Origin: Thalassobaculaceae bacterium | GTDB taxonomy: Bacteria; Pseudomonadota; Alphaproteobacteria; Thalassobaculales; Thalassobaculaceae | Direction of reading: 5' to 3' | Assembly: GCA_029212785.1 (NCBI GenBank) | Contig: JARGOG010000003.1 | Span: 33,305-97,304 of the forward strand | DNA: 64,000 nucleotides | Shown here: positions 9,227 through 17,995 of the stretch, one piece after another | Numbering within the stretch: the first letter of the stretch is position 1 | Layout: every line of letters begins with the position of its first letter | Position numbers and translations under genes: made by a program | Notes under the pieces: model-generated | The model's input: only the letters and a program-made list of their open reading frames with translations | What the model was told of the DNA's origin: nothing | The model's database searches: none

Positions 9227-10813
9227 ATGCAAGTGAACGAAACCCTCAACGAGGGACTGACGCGCGAATTCACCATCACTATTCCGGCTGTCGATCTTGA
9301 CGCCGAGCTGAACAGTCGGCTCGTCGAGCTCGCGCCGCAGGTGAACATGCCGGGCTTCCGCCCGGGTAAGGTTCCGCCGGCACTGCTGCGCCAGCGCTAC
9401 GGCGACGCGCTGCTCGGCGAGGTGATCGAGAAGTCGGTCAACGAGAGCTCCCAGCGCGCGCTCGACGAACGTGACCTTCGGCCGGCCTCCCAGCCGAACG
9501 TGGAGATCACGTCTTACGAGAAGGGGCAGGACCTGGAGTACAAGCTCTCGGTCGAGCTGATGCCGGAGATCGAAACCGTCGATTTCTCCACCCTTGAGCT
9601 CGAGCGCATGGTCGCCGAGCCGAGCGATAGCGACATCAACGACGCGCTGACGCGTATGTCCGAGGGCCAGAAGGAGTCGGCGCCGATCGAGACGGCCCGT
9701 CCGGCGGCCAGCGGCGATGTCGTGGTCATCGACTTCGTGGGCAAGATCGACGGTGAGGCGTTCGACGGCGGTGCCGCCGAGGACCATCATCTGGAGCTCG
9801 GCTCCAACACCTTCATCCCGGGTTTCGAGGAACAGCTGATCGGCGCCGAGGCGGGAGCCGAGAAGGCCGTCACCGTCAGCTTCCCCGAGGATTACCAGGC
9901 CGCGCATCTGGCCGGTAAGGAAGCCGTCTTCGACGTCACCCTGAAGGAAATCCGCGAACCGAAGCCGGTCGAGATCGACGACGCCTTCGCGCAGCGCTTC
10001 GGCCTCGACACCCTGGATGCGCTGAAGGAAGCCATCGGCGAACAGATGAAGGGTGAGTATCTGACGGCGACGCGCACCCGCATGAAGCGTCAGTTGCTCG
10101 ACATCCTCGCCGACAAGCACACCTTTGAAGTGCCGCCGAAGATGGTCGAGGAAGAGTACAAGGGGATCGTCCACCAGGTGGTTCACCATGCGGATGGCGA
10201 GACCGGTCATGATCACGAGCATGACCACGACCATGCGCACGATCACGACCATGACCATGCGCACGATCATGACCATGACCATGACCATGATCACGCGCAC
10301 GATCATGCGGCCGCCCCCGAAGCGGACGACGCCAAGCTCAGCGAGGAGGACCGTGCCGAGTACCGCACGATCGCCGAGCGTCGCGTGCGCCTGGGCCTGC
10401 TGCTGTCCGAGGTCGGCCGGCAGAACAACATCCAGGTGACCGACGAGGAAGTGAGCCGGGCGATCCAGGAGCAGGCGGCCCGATTCCCGGGTCAGGAGCG
10501 GTTCGTCTTCGACTACTACCAGAAGAACCCGCAGGCTCTGGCCCAGGTCCGTGCCCCGCTGTTCGAGGACAAGGTGGTCGACTTCGTCGTCGAGATGGCC
10601 AAGGTCACCGACAAGACCGTGAGTGCCGAGGATCTGTTCCGCGATCCGGATGCCGACGATAGCGGCGAGGACAAGGCGGAAGGCGAAGAGAAGAAGCCGG
10701 CCAAGAAGAAGGCCGCCGCCAAGCCGAAGGCCGCGTCCACGAAGGCCAAGACGGCCTCGAAGTCGAAGAAGAAGGCCGACGATTCCGACGCTGCGGCGGA
10801 CGGCGACGCCTGA
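9227..10813 (+). CDS. tig: Trigger factor with a histidine-rich (HD)n insert
   Basis: Ribosome-associated chaperone and peptidyl-prolyl isomerase that meets nascent chains at the exit tunnel. The ATG at 9227 (MQVNETLNEG) replaces the track start, which lies inside tRNA-Leu. The result is 528 residues, about 90 longer than typical. The ribosome-docking signature GFRPGKVP is at about residue 43, and the FKBP-type domain spans about 160-245 (VVIDFVGKIDGEAFDGG, FIPGFEEQLIG). The C-terminal chaperone arms are interrupted at about residues 328-361 by a run of 17 His alternating with Asp/Glu/Ala. A Lys/Ala-rich then acidic tail ends the protein. The insert suggests Ni/Zn/Cu binding, as in the His-rich tail of SlyD, but that is inference. 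clpP follows after about 105 nt. Confidence 0.97.
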   Translation: MQVNETLNEGLTREFTITIPAVDLDAELNSRLVELAPQVNMPGFRPGKVPPALLRQRYGDALLGEVIEKSVNESSQRALDERDLRPASQPNVEITSYEKGQDLEYKLSVELMPEIETVDFSTLELERMVAEPSDSDINDALTRMSEGQKESAPIETARPAASGDVVVIDFVGKIDGEAFDGGAAEDHHLELGSNTFIPGFEEQLIGAEAGAEKAVTVSFPEDYQAAHLAGKEAVFDVTLKEIREPKPVEIDDAFAQRFGLDTLDALKEAIGEQMKGEYLTATRTRMKRQLLDILADKHTFEVPPKMVEEEYKGIVHQVVHHADGETGHDHEHDHDHAHDHDHDHAHDHDHDHDHDHAHDHAAAPEADDAKLSEEDRAEYRTIAERRVRLGLLLSEVGRQNNIQVTDEEVSRAIQEQAARFPGQERFVFDYYQKNPQALAQVRAPLFEDKVVDFVVEMAKVTDKTVSAEDLFRDPDADDSGEDKAEGEEKKPAKKKAAAKPKAASTKAKTASKSKKKADDSDAAADGDA

Positions 10814-10819
10814 TCGGAC

Positions 10820-10852
10820 GGCGCCGGTTACCGATAGACTGGTGCCGGCGCC
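10820..10852 (+). other. GC-rich hairpin between tig and clpP
   Basis: Perfect 8-bp arms ggcgccgg / ccggcgcc flank a loop that can form a further 3-bp stem (acc/ggt). No T-run follows, so it is more likely an attenuating or mRNA-stabilising hairpin than a full terminator. Confidence 0.35.
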
Positions 10853-10918
10853 TCTGAGCGACCATATTCAAGGGGCTGGGCGACAGCCCGCGACCAACCG
10901 GACGAAGGAAGAGGCACG

Positions 10919-11554
10919 ATGGCCAACCCGGCCGAGATCTATATGAACTCCCTTGTGCCGATGGTGGTCGAACAGACCAACCGCGGCGAGCGGGCCTATG
11001 ACATCTACTCGCGCCTGCTCAAGGAGCGGATCATCTTCGTGATGGGTCCGATCAACGATGCGGTGGCCAGTGTCGTCTGCGCGCAGCTCCTGTTCCTCGA
11101 GGCGGAGAACCCGACCAAGGACATCTCCATGTACATCAACTCGCCAGGGGGCGTGGTGACGTCCGGCATGGCGATGTACGACACCATGGAGTACATCCGT
11201 CCCGATGTTTCGACCGTCTGCATCGGTCAGGCGGCGTCCATGGGGTCGCTGTTGCTGACCGCCGGCGCCGAGGGCAAGCGCTATGCGCTGCCGAATGCGC
11301 GGATCATGGTTCACCAGCCGTCCGGCGGGTTCCAGGGGCAGGCGACGGATATCGAGATCCATGCCCGCGAGATCCTGGCGGTGCGTGCGCGTCTCAACGA
11401 GATCTACGTCAAGCACACCGGTCAGAAGCTGGACGATATCGAGAAGGCCATGGAGCGTGACAACTTCATGACCCCGGAGGCCGCGAAAGGCTTTGGCATC
11501 ATCGACACGGTGATCGAGAAGCGTTCGAGTCTCTCCGAAGACGATGCGAGCTGA
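10919..11554 (+). CDS. clpP: ATP-dependent Clp protease proteolytic subunit
   Basis: Serine protease that forms the tetradecameric barrel partnered with ClpX (encoded next) and usually ClpA. It has 211 residues. The catalytic triad is visible: Ser in GQAASMGS (about residue 107), His in VHQPSGG (about 131) and Asp in MERDNFM (about 181). The oxyanion-loop glycines [10 protein letters not shown] are present. A good Shine-Dalgarno (gaaggaagagg) precedes the ATG. The short N-terminal propeptide typical of some ClpPs is present but unremarkable. Its position after tig and before clpX and lon matches the classical proteostasis cluster. Confidence 0.98.
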   Translation: MANPAEIYMNSLVPMVVEQTNRGERAYDIYSRLLKERIIFVMGPINDAVASVVCAQLLFLEAENPTKDISMYINSPGGVVTSGMAMYDTMEYIRPDVSTVCIGQAASMGSLLLTAGAEGKRYALPNARIMVHQPSGGFQGQATDIEIHAREILAVRARLNEIYVKHTGQKLDDIEKAMERDNFMTPEAAKGFGIIDTVIEKRSSLSEDDAS

Positions 11555-11718
11555 CGGGCGCGGTTTGTCGCCCCAACACGCATCGCTGAATCCGGTTTCT
11601 CGCGGTATGCCGCTGGTAAGGGCTTGTTTACCAGTTCCGTGGGATATTTCGCATTGTGACTATGCGAGCCGGGTGGCTAACATAGAACCGATGGAACAGA
11701 TCAACAGGGCCGAGAACC

Positions 11719-12996
11719 ATGAGCAAATCTGGTAGCGGCAGCGGCTCAAGCGAGTCCAAGAACACCCTCTACTGCTCCTTCTGCGGGAAGAGCCAGCACG
11801 AGGTTCGCAAACTTATCGCGGGCCCGACGGTGTTCATTTGCGACGAGTGCGTCGAGCTGTGCATGGATATCATCCGCGAGGAACACAAGACCACGCTGGT
11901 GAAGTCCCGCGATGGCGTGCCCACGCCCCAGGACATCTGCCAGGTGCTGGATGACTATGTCATCGGTCAGTACACGGCGAAGCGCATCCTGTCGGTGGCG
12001 GTGCATAACCACTACAAGCGGCTGGCCCACGGGGCGAAGAACAACGATGTCGAGTTGGCGAAATCCAACATCCTGCTGGTCGGCCCAACCGGGTGCGGCA
12101 AGACGCTGTTGGCGCAGACACTGGCCCGTATCATCGACGTTCCGTTCACCATGGCGGACGCGACCACGCTGACCGAGGCCGGTTATGTCGGCGAGGATGT
12201 GGAGAACATCATCCTCAAGCTGCTGCAATCCGCCGATTACAATGTCGAGCGGGCGCAGCGCGGCATCGTCTATATCGACGAGGTCGACAAGATCAGCCGC
12301 AAGTCGGACAACCCCTCGATCACCCGCGACGTATCAGGCGAGGGCGTGCAGCAGGCGCTGCTGAAGATCATGGAAGGCACGGTCGCCAGCGTGCCGCCCC
12401 AGGGGGGCCGCAAGCATCCGCAGCAGGAGTTCCTGCAGGTGGATACGACCAACATCCTGTTCATCTGCGGCGGTGCATTCGCCGGGCTGGAGAAGATCAT
12501 CTCCAACCGGTCAAAGGGGTCCTCGATCGGCTTTGGCGCCGATGTCCGGGCGCCGGACGACCGCCGGACCGGCGAGATCCTGCGCGAGGTCGAGCCTGAG
12601 GATCTGCTGAAGTTCGGCCTGATCCCCGAGTTCGTCGGCCGACTGCCGGTCATCGCGACGCTGGAGGACCTGGACGAAGAGGCGCTGATCGAGATCCTCA
12701 CCAAGCCGAAGAACGCCCTGGTCAAGCAGTACCAGCGCCTCTTCGAGATGGAGGACGTGAAGCTCGAGTTCCGTGAGGACGCGCTGGTGGCGATCGCCCA
12801 GAAGGCGATCGAGCGCAAGACCGGAGCCCGTGGCCTCAGGTCGATCATGGAGAGCATCCTGCTCGATCCCATGTACGACCTGCCGAGCGCCGACGACGTC
12901 GAGGAGATCATCATCAACGGTGATGTTGTCTCGGCCGGCGCGAAGCCCATCTTCGTGCATGGTGAACGCCGCGAGGATGCCAACGCTGGCGCGTGA
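11719..12996 (+). CDS. clpX: ATP-dependent Clp protease ATP-binding subunit ClpX
   Basis: AAA+ unfoldase that recognises tagged substrates and feeds them into ClpP. It has 425 residues. The N-terminal zinc-binding domain has Cys19, Cys22, Cys41 and Cys44. Walker A is GPTGCGKT (about 122-129) and Walker B is IVYIDEVDK. The ClpP-docking IGF loop appears in [10 protein letters not shown], and the sensor-2 arginine region in [13 protein letters not shown] 164-nt gap from clpP leaves room for its own promoter. No clear heat-shock promoter could be assigned by eye. Confidence 0.98.
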   Translation: MSKSGSGSGSSESKNTLYCSFCGKSQHEVRKLIAGPTVFICDECVELCMDIIREEHKTTLVKSRDGVPTPQDICQVLDDYVIGQYTAKRILSVAVHNHYKRLAHGAKNNDVELAKSNILLVGPTGCGKTLLAQTLARIIDVPFTMADATTLTEAGYVGEDVENIILKLLQSADYNVERAQRGIVYIDEVDKISRKSDNPSITRDVSGEGVQQALLKIMEGTVASVPPQGGRKHPQQEFLQVDTTNILFICGGAFAGLEKIISNRSKGSSIGFGADVRAPDDRRTGEILREVEPEDLLKFGLIPEFVGRLPVIATLEDLDEEALIEILTKPKNALVKQYQRLFEMEDVKLEFREDALVAIAQKAIERKTGARGLRSIMESILLDPMYDLPSADDVEEIIINGDVVSAGAKPIFVHGERREDANAGA

Positions 12997-13126
12997 GCCC
13001 GGGCACCTTGATCCTCGGGGCTCCGCGCGCCACCTAGGTTGCTCGTGCGCAGGGTCCATCCCCCGCCCTGTGTGACGCCGATCAATTTTCTTCACGGGGG
13101 AGGCGCTTATTTCGAGGCCAATTGAC

Positions 13127-15541
13127 GTGACCGCAGGAAACGAGGTCTACCCCGTCCTCCCGCTCCGGGACATCGTTGTGTTCCCGCACATGATCGTGCC
13201 GCTCTTTGTCGGGCGCGATAAATCGGTGCGCGCGCTCGAGGACGTGATGCAGGACGACAAGAAGATCCTGCTCGTTACCCAGCGCAATGCCGCCGATGAC
13301 GATCCGGCGCCGGGTGAGATCTATGAGATCGGTACGATCGGTACCGTGCTGCAACTGCTGAAACTGCCTGACGGCACCGTGAAGGTGCTGGTCGAGGGCG
13401 GTGAGCGCGCGCGGATCCATCGCTACACCTCCACCGTCGCCTTCTTCGAGGCCGAGGCGGAGATCATCGCCGAAGAGGCGGGCGACGAGCAGGAAGTCGA
13501 AGCTCTGTCTCGCGCGGTGGTGGGGCAGTTCGAGCAGTACATCAAGCTGAACAAGAAGATACCGCCGGAAGTCCTTGTTTCTGTTAATCAGATTGAGGAA
13601 CCCGACAAGCTCGCCGACACCATCGCCTCGCATCTGGCCCTGAAGATCGCCGACAAGCAGGAGCTGCTGGAGACAGCCGGTGTGATGGACCGCCTGGAGC
13701 GGGTCTACGGCTTCATGGAAGGCGAGATCGGGGTCCTTCAGGTCGAAAAGCGCATCCGTACCCGCGTGAAGCGGCAGATGGAGAAGACCCAGCGCGAGTA
13801 CTATCTGAATGAGCAGATGAAGGCCATTCAGAAGGAACTCGGAGAGACCGACGAGGGTCGCGACGACCTGGCCGAGCTCGAAGAGCAGATTGCCAAGACC
13901 AAGCTGTCGAAAGAGGCGCGGGACAAGGCGAACCAGGAGTTCAAGAAGCTCCGGAACATGAGCCCGATGTCGGCCGAAGCGACGGTGGTGCGCAACTACC
14001 TCGACTGGCTGGTCACGATCCCCTGGAAGAAGCGTTCCAAGATCAAGAAGGACATCGCCCAGGCCGAGACGGTGCTGGACGCCGATCACTACGGCCTCGA
14101 AAAGGTCAAGGAACGGATCCTGGAATACCTCGCCGTGCAGGCGCGCGTCGGAAAGGTGAAGGGCCCGATCCTGTGCCTGGTCGGCCCGCCGGGTGTCGGC
14201 AAGACCTCGCTCGGCAAGTCGATCGCCAAGGCGACCGGACGGAACTTCGTGCGCATGTCGCTTGGCGGCGTGCGGGACGAGGCCGAGGTCCGGGGTCACC
14301 GGCGGACCTATATCGGCGCGTTGCCGGGCAAGGTCATCCAGGGCATGAAGAAGGCCAAGACTTCGAACCCGCTGTTCCTGCTCGACGAGATCGACAAGCT
14401 CGGCCAGGACTATCGGGGCGATCCGTCCTCGGCCCTGCTCGAGGTGCTCGATCCGGAGCAGAACAACAGCTTCCAGGACCATTATCTCGAGGTCGATTAC
14501 GACCTGTCGGACGTGATGTTCGTGACCACGGCGAATACGTTGCGGATGCCGCAGCCGCTGCTTGATCGCATGGAGACCATCCGGCTCTCGGGCTATACCG
14601 AGGATGAGAAGGTGCAGATCGCCCGGCGTCACCTGATCGACAAGCAGATCGCCGACCACGGTTTGCGCAAAGGTGAATGGGCGATTACCGACGACGCTCT
14701 GTACGATCTGATCCGCTACTACACCCGCGAGGCGGGGGTGCGGAACCTGGAGCGCGAACTGGCCAATCTGGCCCGTAAGGCGGTCAAGGAGATCGTGCAG
14801 AACGGCAAGAAGAAGGTCGCGGTCACGCCGAGGAACCTGGACAAGTTCGCCGGCGTGCGCCGGTACCGCTACGGCGAGGTCGAGGAAACCGATCTGGTCG
14901 GTGTGACAACCGGTCTCGCCTGGACCGAGGTCGGCGGCGAGCTGCTGTCGATCGAAGCCCTGACCCTGCCCGGAAAGGGCAAGGTCACTTCGACCGGCAA
15001 GCTCGGTGAAGTGATGAAGGAATCGGTTCAAGCGGCCGAGTCGTTCGTAAAGGCGCGTTCGCTCACCTTCGGGATCCAGCCCAAGGTGATCGAAACCCGC
15101 GATATTCACGTGCACGTGCCGGAAGGGGCGACCCCGAAGGACGGTCCGTCGGCCGGTGTGGCCATGGTCACGTCGATCGTCTCGGTGCTGACCGGCATTC
15201 CGGTCCGCCGTGACGTGGCGATGACGGGCGAAATCACGCTGCGTGGTCGGGTCCTGCCAATCGGCGGGTTGAAGGAGAAGCTGCTGGCCGCGCTTCGGGG
15301 AGGGCTGAAGACCGTCCTGATCCCGAAGGAGAACGAGAAGGACCTCACCGAGATCCCCGATAACGTCAAGCAGGGTATGAAGATTATACCCGTTTCGACG
15401 GTTGATGAGGTGATCGGCCATGCGCTGATCTCGCAGCCGGTTCCGATCGATCCGGCGTCGTTGGATCCCGACAAGGCGGAGATCGACAGCCTTGCCAAAC
15501 CGGCCAAGCCGGAGGCGGTCGAAGGTGTCGTAACGCACTAA
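13127..15541 (+). CDS. lon: Lon protease (endopeptidase La)
   Basis: ATP-dependent serine protease degrading misfolded and regulatory proteins. It has 804 residues from a GTG start (MTAGNEVYP). The N-terminal substrate-binding domain ([20 protein letters not shown]) is followed by a coiled coil, the AAA+ module with Walker A GPPGVGKT (about 353) and Walker B FLLDEIDK, and the protease domain. The catalytic dyad is Ser675 (DGPSAGVAM) and Lys718 (second Lys of GGLKEK). The start is set by fit to the family: upstream of the GTG there is only a weak cgagg element. Codons around 13559-13600 are AT-richer than the rest. It completes the clpP-clpX-lon block and is followed by HU. Confidence 0.98.
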   Translation: MTAGNEVYPVLPLRDIVVFPHMIVPLFVGRDKSVRALEDVMQDDKKILLVTQRNAADDDPAPGEIYEIGTIGTVLQLLKLPDGTVKVLVEGGERARIHRYTSTVAFFEAEAEIIAEEAGDEQEVEALSRAVVGQFEQYIKLNKKIPPEVLVSVNQIEEPDKLADTIASHLALKIADKQELLETAGVMDRLERVYGFMEGEIGVLQVEKRIRTRVKRQMEKTQREYYLNEQMKAIQKELGETDEGRDDLAELEEQIAKTKLSKEARDKANQEFKKLRNMSPMSAEATVVRNYLDWLVTIPWKKRSKIKKDIAQAETVLDADHYGLEKVKERILEYLAVQARVGKVKGPILCLVGPPGVGKTSLGKSIAKATGRNFVRMSLGGVRDEAEVRGHRRTYIGALPGKVIQGMKKAKTSNPLFLLDEIDKLGQDYRGDPSSALLEVLDPEQNNSFQDHYLEVDYDLSDVMFVTTANTLRMPQPLLDRMETIRLSGYTEDEKVQIARRHLIDKQIADHGLRKGEWAITDDALYDLIRYYTREAGVRNLERELANLARKAVKEIVQNGKKKVAVTPRNLDKFAGVRRYRYGEVEETDLVGVTTGLAWTEVGGELLSIEALTLPGKGKVTSTGKLGEVMKESVQAAESFVKARSLTFGIQPKVIETRDIHVHVPEGATPKDGPSAGVAMVTSIVSVLTGIPVRRDVAMTGEITLRGRVLPIGGLKEKLLAALRGGLKTVLIPKENEKDLTEIPDNVKQGMKIIPVSTVDEVIGHALISQPVPIDPASLDPDKAEIDSLAKPAKPEAVEGVVTH

Positions 15542-15567
15542 TTCGGTCGAATTTGTCATAAACACTA

Positions 15568-15599
15568 ATCCGGCCGCGCCGATTGTGTAGCGGCCGGAT
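15568..15599 (+). terminator. Hairpin after lon (possible terminator)
   Basis: Perfect 10-bp inverted repeat atccggccgc / gcggccggat with a 12-nt loop, 27 nt past the lon stop. No T-tract follows, so intrinsic termination is doubtful; it may mark the 3' end after processing. Confidence 0.4.
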
Positions 15600-15683
15600 G
15601 CATTCTGGGGGTGACTTGGCTGTTACACCTTGAAGTCAAGCTCGAAAACCGCAGAAAACCTTGAATTTCGGTCCTCAGGAACG

Positions 15684-15712
15684 TTGACGGACGCGGAATG
15701 AGCGGCATAGAG
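15684..15712 (+). promoter_or_regulatory. Candidate promoter of the HU gene
   Basis: TTGACG (15684-15689), a 17-nt spacer and ATAGAG (15707-15712) lie about 70 nt before the HU start. The -35 element is near consensus and the -10 is weak. The rest of the 239-nt lon-HU gap shows nothing else I can name. Confidence 0.4.
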
Positions 15713-15780
15713 TCTGGCCGCAAGCGTTGCTCAGACGGCGCCATTTATGATTTACCCAGCCACATTGGGGGGCTCTTAAA

Positions 15781-16053
15781 GTGAACAAGAATGATCTCAT
15801 TGCGCAGGTTGCCGAGGCATCCGATCTCTCCAAATCCGATGCGGCCAAGGCTGTAGACGCGGTGTTTGATTCGATCACCGGTGTTCTGAAGTCCGGCGGC
15901 GATGTTCGTCTCGTCGGTTTTGGCACTTTCTCCGTGGCGGCACGTGCCGCCAGCGAGGGTCGCAATCCCCGCACCGGTGAGAAGATCAACATTCCGGCTT
16001 CGAAGCTGCCGAAGTTCAAGCCCGGCAAGGGGCTGAAGGACGCCGTCAACTAA
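15781..16053 (+). CDS. hupB: DNA-binding protein HU (beta type)
   Basis: Nucleoid-associated histone-like protein that bends and compacts DNA. It has 90 residues from a GTG start ([18 protein letters not shown]), the exact family length. The signature [21 protein letters not shown] covers the start of the DNA-embracing beta arm, followed by [22 protein letters not shown]. It lies downstream of lon, a conserved alphaproteobacterial arrangement, has its own candidate promoter, and is followed by a strong intrinsic terminator. Together these indicate a monocistronic, highly expressed gene. Confidence 0.97.
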   Translation: MNKNDLIAQVAEASDLSKSDAAKAVDAVFDSITGVLKSGGDVRLVGFGTFSVAARAASEGRNPRTGEKINIPASKLPKFKPGKGLKDAVN

Positions 16054-16076
16054 GACGGTTTCCTGGAGTTCGATGC

Positions 16077-16112
16077 GCCAGCCTTCCCCGGAAGGCTGGC
16101 GTTTTCGTTTTC
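16077..16112 (+). terminator. Rho-independent terminator of the HU gene
   Basis: An 11-bp perfect stem gccagccttcc / ggaaggctggc with a tight loop is followed by gttttcgttttc. It is placed 24 nt past the HU stop. Confidence 0.9.
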
Positions 16113-16153
16113 GGCACAGGCGTAGTTGTGCCAAATTCTGCCAGTCTCATTGG

Positions 16154-16229
16154 GGGCGGTTAGCTCAGCTGGGAGAGCGAGCGGTTTACACCCGCTAGGT
16201 CGGCGGTTCGATCCCGTCACCGCCCACCA
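16154..16229 (+). tRNA. tRNA-Val (UAC anticodon)
   Basis: A 76-nt cloverleaf with acceptor gggcggt/accgccc, discriminator A and an encoded CCA. The anticodon stem agcgg/ccgct encloses tttacac, giving anticodon TAC for valine. The T-loop is ggttcgatccc. It lies just after the HU terminator. Confidence 0.97.
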
Positions 16230-16263
16230 TCCGACGACCCTGATACTCCGGATCGCTACAAGA

Positions 16264-16986
16264 TCAGGCCGCGGCGTCTTCCGCGGTCTCTTCGTGTTCG
16301 CCGTCGGTCACGCGCTGGATCAATGCGTCCTGGCCGGTCTGCGTGAGACGGTAGACACCACGCGAAACCCGCTCGAACCACCCGTAGTGATTCTTCTGCA
16401 AGATGGCGGCGGCCCGGTCGACGGCCGATTCGGCCCGAATCGCGGCAACGGGCAGGGCGCCCGAGGCTAGTGTCAGCGCACAGCGAATCGCATCCTGACG
16501 ATAGGCGGTGACGATCGTGCGCCGCGTTACCCCGCCGATATTCGGATCGCCGGCCCGTTTGGTGAACTCGGTGGCAAGGCGATGATGGGCGCGCCGGTCG
16601 CGTCGGGGCTTGTAGGGACCGGGCTCCACGACGACCTCGACCGCGCGGTCCGGATTCGCGGCGGCGGGAGACACCAGAAGCAGGCCCAGCTCCAGGCGGC
16701 GGCAGAGCCGGAGCAGGGCGCGGCGACGGCTGCGCCAGTTGCGGCGCTTTCCCGGCGTGTCGGGCGTCGGCACGGCGAGATAGACGTCGTCGGACAGGCG
16801 CTGCCGACTGATGCCCTGGAGCACCAGTTCCAGAGAGAACGCGGTCTTCAATTCGACGATGAGCGGCGATGCGTCGGAGCCGGGCAGGCGGGCGACCACG
16901 TCGCAGCCAGTCACCTCGGCCTTCACCTCGAAGCCGCGGGTCTCAAGGAAGCGCTTCACCGGCAGATAGAGATCCGACTCCTTCAC
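16264..16986 (-). CDS. DUF2161 family protein with PD-(D/E)XK nuclease-like fold
   Basis: A 240-residue protein of the DUF2161 family, biochemically uncharacterised to my knowledge. The N-terminal 70 residues look like a PD-(D/E)XK nuclease core: Asp29 in GCDVVARL, Glu45-x-Lys47 in LIVELKTAF, and a following Gln in ISRQRLSDD, the classic D-ExK-Q pattern. The centre is very Arg-rich (RRNWRSRRRALLRLCRR), which may contact nucleic acid. The C-terminal third resembles a small winged-helix-like segment (GWFERVSRGVYRLTQTGQDAL). It starts with GTG 4 nt after the stop of the 136-residue gene, so the two form an operon, bracketed by tRNA-Val and tRNA-Asp. Nuclease activity is inferred from motif spacing only. 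Confidence 0.8.
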   Translation of the reverse strand: MKESDLYLPVKRFLETRGFEVKAEVTGCDVVARLPGSDASPLIVELKTAFSLELVLQGISRQRLSDDVYLAVPTPDTPGKRRNWRSRRRALLRLCRRLELGLLLVSPAAANPDRAVEVVVEPGPYKPRRDRRAHHRLATEFTKRAGDPNIGGVTRRTIVTAYRQDAIRCALTLASGALPVAAIRAESAVDRAAAILQKNHYGWFERVSRGVYRLTQTGQDALIQRVTDGEHEETAEDAAA

Positions 16987-16990
16987 CGAT

Positions 16991-17401
16991 TCAGATCCGG
17001 GTCCGGCGCAGGACGGCGTAGTTGTACATGGTCTGGAGTTCGCCCCGGGCCGCCGGTGTCATCCGGCCGCTCTTAACCGCCTCGGCATGGCGGCGGATGT
17101 CCCGCTTGGTCTCGACCGACACGTTGCCGCTGGTCATCAGGTATTCATACATCTGCTGCGGTGTCGCCTGGCCAAGCGGCGGCGGGCCGGCACCCTCCGG
17201 ATCGACCGCCTCATCGGCATCCTCGGGCGCATTGGCCCGCACCGGAAGCAGCTTGCGTGGCAGCAGGATGTCGCTCCAGGCCAGTCCATGGGCGTTGAGC
17301 AGGCGGTTGATCGCTGACGTGGCGTTCAGCACCTCGCCGTCGCTGTCGCTCCCCAGCATGTTGATCAGCTTGAGAAGGCGCTCGTAATCGCCGGCATTCA
17401 T
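16991..17401 (-). CDS. Hypothetical protein upstream of DUF2161 gene
   Basis: A 136-residue soluble protein of unknown function. The ATG at 17401 (MNAGDYERLL) is chosen because the longer track ORF runs through tRNA-Asp. The N-terminal half contains LLKLINMLGSDSDGEVLNAT and LNAHGLAWSDIL, a helical pattern reminiscent of small DUF2786-like segments, though I cannot assign the family. A Pro/Gly-rich linker leads to a C-terminal helical region (TPQQMYEYLMTSGNVSVETK). Shine-Dalgarno is weak (gagggc). Its stop is 4 nt before the DUF2161 start, which suggests a joint role. An imperfect hairpin lies in its leader. Confidence 0.7.
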   Translation of the reverse strand: MNAGDYERLLKLINMLGSDSDGEVLNATSAINRLLNAHGLAWSDILLPRKLLPVRANAPEDADEAVDPEGAGPPPLGQATPQQMYEYLMTSGNVSVETKRDIRRHAEAVKSGRMTPAARGELQTMYNYAVLRRTRI

Positions 17402-17423
17402 CTGGTCCAAAGGCGCCCTCCCG

Positions 17424-17463
17424 AGGCGGTCTTCACGCTGTCTTAACAGTTTACCGCCTTTTT
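17424..17463 (+). other. Hairpin with T-tract in the gap before tRNA-Asp
   Basis: Outer stem aggcggt/accgcct and inner stem ctgt/acag are followed on the + strand by TTTTTC. It could terminate rightward transcription, or act as a leader hairpin for the leftward 136-residue gene. The rest of the gap (17402-17695) holds only the tRNA-Asp promoter. Confidence 0.4.
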
Positions 17464-17609
17464 CGATCCTTGAGGACAACGCTCCCGGCCCACGGCTTCG
17501 CTCGGAGACCCAAGTGCCGGTGCGGCAGTGGTCCGCGTCGCCCGCAAGGCTGCGCACATGCCTTCGGCGACGGAATTCGCGCACCGGCGATAAACCGGGG
17601 AGAGGGTTG

Positions 17610-17638
17610 TTGACAGGCCCTAGGGTACCGAGTACACC
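17610..17638 (+). promoter_or_regulatory. Candidate promoter of tRNA-Asp
   Basis: A perfect -35 TTGACA (17610-17615), 17-nt spacer and TACACC (17633-17638). It is placed about 58 nt before the mature tRNA. Confidence 0.5.
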
Positions 17639-17695
17639 ACGCGCCTCGACGCGCCTGACCGGACGGATCTCCGATCGGTTCAGGCGCCACCCGGA

Positions 17696-17772
17696 GGGGG
17701 TGTAGCTCAGTTGGTTAGAGCGCTGGCCTGTCACGCCAGAGGCCGCGGGTTCGAGTCCCGTCACTCCCGCCA
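17696..17772 (+). tRNA. tRNA-Asp (GUC anticodon)
   Basis: A 77-nt tRNA with acceptor gggggtg/cactccc (one G-T wobble), discriminator G and encoded CCA. The anticodon stem ctggc/gccag encloses ctgtcac, giving GTC for aspartate. The T-loop is ggttcgagtcc. The track ORF 16991-17773 crosses it antisense and should be shortened. Confidence 0.97.
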
Positions 17773-17902
17773 CCCTTCGAAATCGCTGTGAGATCGGATC
17801 GGTTTACGCCGAGGTGCATCCGTATGCATTGACGGTCGCCGCGTGCGCTATCGCCGCGCCCCGAATTCGACCAACAGCCTTCCGTAACGGGTTGCACCGC
17901 AC

Positions 17903-17908
17903 TATAGT
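17903..17908 (+). promoter_or_regulatory. Candidate -10 element of the nuo operon
   Basis: TATAGT followed by a GC-rich discriminator (ccgccgc) lies 88 nt before nuoA. The -35 position at 17 nt spacing reads ttccgt, which is poor. The 14-nt string ctatagtccgccgc recurs exactly in the tRNA-Pro promoter, which supports it as a real -10. Confidence 0.35.
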
Positions 17909-17995
17909 CCGCCGCATTGTGCGGTGCGCGATCGGCCTCGTGACCGGACCGCAGGAAACGGCGATAAAGCCGTAGAGATAAAAGGGGACTTCCCC

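Noticed and set aside
13082-15565. 827-residue minus-strand ORF opposite lon
   Set aside because: Antisense shadow of lon with no family-like motifs; high-GC third positions leave few stops in this frame.
16991-17773. 260-residue version of the hypothetical gene next to tRNA-Asp
   Set aside because: The N-terminal 124 residues are translated from the antisense of tRNA-Asp and its promoter; the internal ATG at 17401 is far more plausible.
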